Assembly: GCA_946631935.1 (NCBI GenBank)
Contig: CAMPAP010000134.1
Coordinates: forward strand, 1 to 29,728
Direction of reading: 5' to 3'
Source: an uncultured Lachnospiraceae bacterium
GTDB lineage: Bacteria > Bacillota > Clostridia > Lachnospirales > Lachnospiraceae
DNA: 29,728 nucleotides
Shown: positions 24,948 to 29,728 of the stretch, one piece after another
Layout of the letters: each line of letters opens with the position of its first letter
Numbering within the stretch: position 1 is the stretch's first letter
The notes under the pieces: generated by a model
Databases searched by the model: none
What the model was told of the DNA's origin: nothing
Seen by the model: the letters and a program-made list of their open reading frames with translations, nothing else
Position numbers and translations under genes: made by a program

Positions 24948-25624
24948 TGAAAAATATCTTGTCGCCCTCTATACTTGCCGCTGATTTTAATCTGCTTGGG
25001 GAGCAGATCAGGGCGGTAAAAGAGGGCGGATGCGAATATCTTCATGTGGATGTAATGGACGGGATGTTTGTGCCGTCCATTTCGTTCGGAATGCCGGTAA
25101 TGGAATCCATCAGAAAAGGGAGTGATCTGTTTTTTGACACTCATTTGATGATAGTGGATCCGGACAGATACGTTGAAGAATTTGCAAAAACCGGTGCTGA
25201 CGGCATCACCTTCCATCTCGAAGCGGTGCAGGGAAGCGTTCCGGATGTTATAAAACATATAAAAAACACAAAAAGCCTTAAGGGAGCAGCTTTAAGGGCG
25301 GGCATATCCATAAAGCCGAATACTCCTGTAAGTGAAGTGTTCCCTTATGTGCGTGATGTGGACATGGTCCTTATCATGACCGTAGAGCCCGGATTCGGAG
25401 GCCAAAAGCTCATCCCGGAGACCTTAGGTAAGGTAAGAGAGCTCAGAGCTTATCTTGACCGTGAGGGCCTTGATACGGATATTGAGATAGACGGCGGCGT
25501 GACTATGGATAACATAAAGGAGATCTGCAACGCCGGTGCCAATGTGATAGTTGCGGGATCCGCTGTTTTCAGGGGAGATGTACTGCAAAATACAAAAGAT
25601 TTGCTTCAGATGATCGGAGGATGA
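24947..25624 (+). CDS. rpe: Ribulose-phosphate 3-epimerase
   Basis: TIM-barrel metalloenzyme that interconverts ribulose 5-phosphate and xylulose 5-phosphate, 225 residues, usual length. Metal ligands are visible: His33 and Asp35 (in HVDVMDG), His66 (in DTHLM) and Asp182 (in EIDGGV). The phosphate-binding loop region is TVEPGFGGQK at 145-154. The start overlaps the transketolase stop codon by one base. Together with the two transketolase subunits it feeds the pentose phosphate pool. The PurF-like gene starts seven bases after its stop codon. Confidence 0.97.
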   Translation: MKNILSPSILAADFNLLGEQIRAVKEGGCEYLHVDVMDGMFVPSISFGMPVMESIRKGSDLFFDTHLMIVDPDRYVEEFAKTGADGITFHLEAVQGSVPDVIKHIKNTKSLKGAALRAGISIKPNTPVSEVFPYVRDVDMVLIMTVEPGFGGQKLIPETLGKVRELRAYLDREGLDTDIEIDGGVTMDNIKEICNAGANVIVAGSAVFRGDVLQNTKDLLQMIGG

Positions 25625-25631
25625 TTTTAAG

Positions 25632-27038
25632 ATGGGCGGTTTTTTCGGAGTTGCTGCTAAGGAGAATTGTATATTTGATCTGTTTTTCGGGACGGATTAC
25701 CATTCGCATTTAGGAACCAGAAGAGGCGGACTGGTGGTTTACGGTGAGAGCGGATTCAACCGTGCGATCCACAATATAGAGAATTCACCTTTCAGGACAA
25801 AATTCGACAGTGAAGTCCGTGATATGGACGGATATATGGGCATAGGTTCCATTTCGGATTATGAACCCCAGCCCCTTGTGATCCATTCCCATCACGGAAC
25901 TTATGCCATCGTCTCAGTAAGCAAGATCAATAATTCCGAGGAGCTTACAAAAGATCTCATAGACAGAGGGCTGTCCCATTTTATGGAGATGAGCTCCGGC
26001 GAGATCAATTCCACCGAGCTGATAGCTGCTCTCATCAATACAAAGGATAACCTGATCGACGGTATCTCCTATGCACTTGAGGCGGTTGAAGGCTCCGTAT
26101 CCCTTCTTTTGCTCACTCCCAAGGGAATATATGCCGCAAGGGACAGACAGGGAAGAACTCCCGTGATCATTGGGAAAAAGGATGATGCATTCTGCGTAAC
26201 TTTTGAGAATTTTGCATATAAGAACCTGGGATACAGTGATTACAAGGAACTGGGTCCCGGAGAGATAGTATGTGTCACCGATTCAAACTGCATAACTCTT
26301 AAGGCTCCCGGGGATAAGATGAAGATCTGTACATTCCTCTGGGTATATTATGGCTATCCTTCAAGTTCCTATGAAGGAATGAGTGTTGAACGCATGAGAT
26401 ATGAAAACGGTGCATCCATGGCTAAAAGAGATGATGTCAGAGCAGATATCGTAGCCGGAGTTCCTGATTCGGGTACTGCCCATGCAGTGGGATATGCTAA
26501 TGCTTCAGGAATACCTTTTTCGAGACCGTTTATAAAATATACACCCACCTGGCCCAGATCCTTTATGCCGACCATACAGAGCAAGAGGGATCTTATCGCC
26601 AAGATGAAGCTTCTTGCAGTGGAGGAACTTATCAGGGGAAGGAGCATTATCCTTATCGACGATTCCATAGTAAGAGGAACACAGCTCAGAGAGACCACGG
26701 AATTTTTGTATAAGTCCGGAGCAAAGGAAGTTCATGTACGTCCTGCGTGCCCTCCTCTTGTTTACGGATGCAAATATCTGAATTTTTCAAGATCCAAGTC
26801 CGAAATGGATCTTATCACAAGAAGGGTCATTGAGAGACTTGAGGGAGGAAATGTCACTGAGGAAGTCCTGAAGAAGTACGCAGATCCGGATACCGAAGAA
26901 TATGCAGCAATGGTCGAAGAGATCAGAAAAGAGATGAACTTCACATCACTTAGGTATGCACGTCTTGATGATATGCTTGATGCCACGGGGCTTGATCATG
27001 ACAGGCTCTGCACCTTCTGCTGGAACGGAAGGGAGTAA
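25632..27038 (+). CDS. PurF paralog with inactive glutaminase domain
   Basis: A 468-residue homolog of amidophosphoribosyltransferase. The PRPP loop is intact: IILIDDSIVRGTQ at 339-351. Cysteines equivalent to the Bacillus PurF Fe-S ligands are present (Cys233, Cys373 or Cys380, Cys460 and Cys463). The N-terminal glutaminase half keeps the fold but not the chemistry: Cys2 is Gly (MGGFFGV), the glutamine-binding HxRY region reads GIGSISD at 70-76, and the HNG element reads SVSKINN. It should not use glutamine. Possible roles are ammonia-dependent amidotransfer or PRPP sensing. GGAGG is 11 bases upstream. It directly follows transketolase and rpe, which make PRPP precursors. Confidence 0.88.
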   Translation: MGGFFGVAAKENCIFDLFFGTDYHSHLGTRRGGLVVYGESGFNRAIHNIENSPFRTKFDSEVRDMDGYMGIGSISDYEPQPLVIHSHHGTYAIVSVSKINNSEELTKDLIDRGLSHFMEMSSGEINSTELIAALINTKDNLIDGISYALEAVEGSVSLLLLTPKGIYAARDRQGRTPVIIGKKDDAFCVTFENFAYKNLGYSDYKELGPGEIVCVTDSNCITLKAPGDKMKICTFLWVYYGYPSSSYEGMSVERMRYENGASMAKRDDVRADIVAGVPDSGTAHAVGYANASGIPFSRPFIKYTPTWPRSFMPTIQSKRDLIAKMKLLAVEELIRGRSIILIDDSIVRGTQLRETTEFLYKSGAKEVHVRPACPPLVYGCKYLNFSRSKSEMDLITRRVIERLEGGNVTEEVLKKYADPDTEEYAAMVEEIRKEMNFTSLRYARLDDMLDATGLDHDRLCTFCWNGRE

Positions 27039-27054
27039 CTGACGGAGCTTACTG

Positions 27055-28473
27055 ATGTCTGATAATAACAAGCCAAAACCTTCTGAAAATAAAATGGGGA
27101 CAATGCCCGTCGGAAAGCTTCTGATCACAATGTCCCTGCCCCTTATAATATCCAATTTTGTACAGGCCCTTTATAATGTGGTGGACAGTATCTTTGTATC
27201 AAGGATCACCACGGATGAACTTATCTACGATGAAGCGGGCGAACTGATAAGTGCAGGGACGGATGCGATAAGCGCTCTGGGACTTGCGTTTCCCATACAG
27301 CTGGTCATCATAGCACTTGCCATTGGAACGTCCGTAGGTGTCAGTTCTCTTTTGTCGAGGTCACTTGGAGAAAAGGACAATGAAACTGCGGATAAGGCCG
27401 CGTCTCACGGAATATTCTTGATGGCGTGCAGTTATCTGGTGTCACTTTCCATCGGGCTTTTTTTTGCGAAAGCCCTTATCGCGGGTCAGGGTGCAACCGG
27501 AAGACAGCTTGAGTACGGAACCACATATCTTAGGATCGTCTGCTGCTGCAGTATCGGCGTATATATGGAGATCATGCTGGAGAGACTTCTTCAGTCAACG
27601 GGACGCAGTAATCTGTCCATGATCCCCCAGATGACGGGTGCGGTGATCAACTGCATCATGGACCCCATACTTATCTTCGGTCTCTTCGGACTTCCGAAAA
27701 TGGGGGTTGCCGGTGCCGCCTTTGCCACGGTCTTCGGACAGGTGGTGGCTACCTGTATCGGAATATATCTTAACGTAAAAAAGAATCCCGATATTCACCT
27801 TACTCTACGGCATTTCAGACCCGAGATGAGGATAATAAAGGGAATCTATTCAGTGGGACTCCCCGCCATAGTCATGCAGTCCATAGGATCTGTGATGAAT
27901 TTTGGGATGAATGCCATTTTGCTGGGACTCAACAGAAATGCCGTTGCGGTATTTACTGTTTATTATAAGCTTCAGAGCTTTTTCTTCATGCCGATATTCG
28001 GGCTGAACGCTTCGCTGGTCCCTATCATTGCATATAATTACGGAGCCAGGAGCAAGGCAAGGCTGAAGAAAGCTTTCAAGCTGAGTCTGGTGATGGGATT
28101 TTTCCTTCTCTTTGTGGGATTTATCTGTTTTGAGCTGATCCCCGGGCAGCTCCTTCGCATTTTTGATACCGGAGACGATTCTCTTATTGTTATCGGCGTG
28201 CCGGCCCTTAGGATAATCGGCATCCACTATCTCATGGCATGGTACTGTATACTGACCGGTTCGGTATTTCAGGCACTTGGAAACGGGATCTATTCCCTTA
28301 TAGTTTCTCTGCTGAGGCAGCTTCTCGCTCTTTTGCCCGCAGCCTACATACTCGGAAGGATCGGCGGTCTGGACCTTGTCTGGTGGTCGTTTCCCATTGC
28401 GGAGATAATATCCCTTGCCACCAATTTGTATTTTTACTACAGGATAAACAGGGATGTCATAAGCAGGATATAG
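27055..28473 (+). CDS. MATE family efflux transporter
   Basis: A 472-residue multidrug/toxin-extrusion-type transporter with about 12 membrane helices. The family start is clear: MPVGKLLITMSLPLIISNFVQALYNVVDSIFVSR. Later motifs include ERLLQSTGRSNLSMIPQMTGAVINCIMDPILIFG, then GAAFATVFGQV in the first half, and the matching FQALGNGIYSLIVSLLRQ in the second. The loop between helices 1 and 2 (about residues 50-70) has an acidic insert (TTDELIYDEAGELISAGTD), longer than the usual short loop. The start codon has GGAG seven to eight bases upstream. It is 16 bases after the PurF-like gene, so it may share its transcript, though no functional link is evident. Confidence 0.93.
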   Translation: MSDNNKPKPSENKMGTMPVGKLLITMSLPLIISNFVQALYNVVDSIFVSRITTDELIYDEAGELISAGTDAISALGLAFPIQLVIIALAIGTSVGVSSLLSRSLGEKDNETADKAASHGIFLMACSYLVSLSIGLFFAKALIAGQGATGRQLEYGTTYLRIVCCCSIGVYMEIMLERLLQSTGRSNLSMIPQMTGAVINCIMDPILIFGLFGLPKMGVAGAAFATVFGQVVATCIGIYLNVKKNPDIHLTLRHFRPEMRIIKGIYSVGLPAIVMQSIGSVMNFGMNAILLGLNRNAVAVFTVYYKLQSFFFMPIFGLNASLVPIIAYNYGARSKARLKKAFKLSLVMGFFLLFVGFICFELIPGQLLRIFDTGDDSLIVIGVPALRIIGIHYLMAWYCILTGSVFQALGNGIYSLIVSLLRQLLALLPAAYILGRIGGLDLVWWSFPIAEIISLATNLYFYYRINRDVISRI

Positions 28474-28492
28474 TCAGATTAAAAAGGACAGC

Positions 28493-29728
28493 ATGAAATT
28501 AACCTTCGTATCCAATTATTTTAATCATCATCAAAAACCACTCTGTGAAGCGTTCATGCGCTCTGATGGGGTGGATTTTTGTTTTATTGCGACAGAGCCC
28601 ATGGAAGAAGAGCGCATCAGGATGGGATGGGGGATCGATGCTGAAAAATATCCCTATGTGATGGAATACTTTCCGGATGAAGTCCCGGCAGATGGGCGCA
28701 TACAGGAAAGCGATGTGGTCATATGGGGCGGAGTGGAAGCCTCTGAAGCATGTAAGTCTCTTTATAAAAGGCTTGATGCCGGAAAGCTGACCTTCAGATA
28801 CAGTGAGCGGTTATATAAAGAGGGACGCTGGAAATTCATCTCCCCAAGGGGACTAAAGCAGAAAAGAGCGGAATTTACGAGATTCAAGGATTATCCCTAT
28901 TACCTCCTTAGTGCCGGAGCATTTACAGGCTCAGACTATGCTCTTGTGGGCGCATTTCCCGGAAAAAAATTCGTATGGGGATATTTTCCCGAATTCATAC
29001 ATCATGATATGGATGAGCTTTTTGCAAAAAAAAGCAGGCCGGGAGAACCTGTCAGGATAATGTGGGCAGGAAGGATGATAGACTGGAAGCATCCCGAGAT
29101 CCCGATACAGATAGCGGATATTCTTTTTCACGGAGAAAAGCATCTTGTCCCGGGAATTACCGAAAAGATCAAAAAAAACGGGGGCTTTAAACTGACCATG
29201 GCCGGCGGCGGATACATGGAAGAAGAGCTAAAAAAGATGGTCTCTGAAAAAGGGCTGGAGGATGTGGTGGAATTTACCGGGTTTCTAACTCCTGAAGAGA
29301 TACGAAAGGAGATGGAAAGAAGTGACATCTTCCTTTTTACCAGTGATCAGAAAGAGGGCTGGGGCGCGGTGCTTAATGAAGCCATGAACAGCGGATGTTA
29401 CGTCATTGCAAGGACGCAGATAGGTGCGGTGCCGTATCTTCTGCAGCAGGGATTAAATGGAATGGCCGGAGATGATGTGATCTACCGCTACAGCAGTTCG
29501 GTTATTTATGGGATCCTTGAAAGAGACATCCGCGTGGATATAGGAAAAAAAGCCTATGAGACCATTGAAAAATACTGGAATGCCGAAAATGCGGCAAAAA
29601 GATTTCTCGAAACCGCAAGTGAATTATTGAAAAGCGGACGAATATGTTATGCCCCGAAAGATGAGGAGAGCCGGGCACTTCAGCCCATGTGTAAGGATCC
29701 GGAAATAACTCCCCGTCAGAGCGGACGG
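28493..29728 (+). CDS. Glycosyltransferase family 4-like protein (3' partial)
   Basis: An ORF of 412 codons open to the window edge. Its C-terminal half (about residues 180-350) is a GT-B glycosyltransferase domain: MWAGRMIDWKHPEIPI, then TMAGGGYMEEEL, FTGFLTPEEIRKEMERSDIFLFTS and the sugar-nucleotide motif EGWGAVLNEAMNSG, with the usual Glu pair seven residues apart. The N-terminal half is a less conserved acceptor-side domain with an early short strand (KLTFVSNYF). The ATG at 28493 has AAAAAGGA just upstream. It follows MATE by 19 bases. Donor and acceptor are unknown; exopolysaccharide or cell-wall sugar transfer is a guess. Confidence 0.87.
   Translation, partial: MKLTFVSNYFNHHQKPLCEAFMRSDGVDFCFIATEPMEEERIRMGWGIDAEKYPYVMEYFPDEVPADGRIQESDVVIWGGVEASEACKSLYKRLDAGKLTFRYSERLYKEGRWKFISPRGLKQKRAEFTRFKDYPYYLLSAGAFTGSDYALVGAFPGKKFVWGYFPEFIHHDMDELFAKKSRPGEPVRIMWAGRMIDWKHPEIPIQIADILFHGEKHLVPGITEKIKKNGGFKLTMAGGGYMEEELKKMVSEKGLEDVVEFTGFLTPEEIRKEMERSDIFLFTSDQKEGWGAVLNEAMNSGCYVIARTQIGAVPYLLQQGLNGMAGDDVIYRYSSSVIYGILERDIRVDIGKKAYETIEKYWNAENAAKRFLETASELLKSGRICYAPKDEESRALQPMCKDPEITPRQSGR

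Overview
The window looks like chromosomal DNA of a Lachnospiraceae-type Clostridia bacterium, possibly close to Butyrivibrio. This rests on the Firmicutes gene order yaaO-tmk-yaaR-holB-ricT-yabB-rsmI, a SufCBDSU Fe-S system, a split transketolase, an N-terminally altered PurF paralog, a DUF6472-like cysteine miniprotein and purine-rich Shine-Dalgarno sites. The assignment is from recognition only; no search was run. There are no rRNA, tRNA, IS, CRISPR or phage genes, and no gene-free stretch over 300 bases. The longest gap is the 208-base divergent region 6477-6684.

Layout. 1-1435: the end of a carbohydrate ABC transporter operon (two MalF/MalG-type permeases), closed by a strong terminator. 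1519-2274: a DUF624/YesL-like membrane protein. 2259-6476, minus strand: a MoxR AAA ATPase, a DUF58 protein and a membrane transglutaminase, read in that order and tightly coupled. 6685-17879: a tightly packed run of twelve genes. It starts with sufC-B-D-S-U behind a good sigma-A promoter and continues without a clear internal stop into an Orn/Lys/Arg decarboxylase, a guanylate-kinase-like protein sitting where Bacillus has tmk, YaaR, HolB, RicT, a YabB-type methyltransferase and RsmI. 18003-19532: an OFA-family MFS transporter and a 57-aa four-cysteine protein, ended by a strong terminator. 19660-23059: a FapA/DUF342 protein with ten N-terminal 26-residue repeats, followed by an HD-GYP protein with a degenerate receiver domain. 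23099-27038: split transketolase, ribulose-phosphate epimerase and a PurF-like protein without its glutaminase residues. 27055-28473: a MATE transporter. 28493-end: a glycosyltransferase that runs off the window.

How the genes may work together. SufCBDSU builds Fe-S clusters, and RicT further along the same run carries the cysteines that bind Fe-S in Bacillus. The transketolase/Rpe genes supply pentose phosphates, the precursor of PRPP, and the next gene encodes a PRPP-binding PurF paralog that probably cannot use glutamine. The FapA-repeat and HD-GYP genes form a probable two-gene unit linking a polymeric beta-solenoid protein to cyclic-di-GMP hydrolysis. The most unusual items are the repeat-FapA fusion with its apparently leaderless promoter, the pseudo-receiver HD-GYP, the glutaminase-dead PurF paralog and the long low-complexity tail on RicT.
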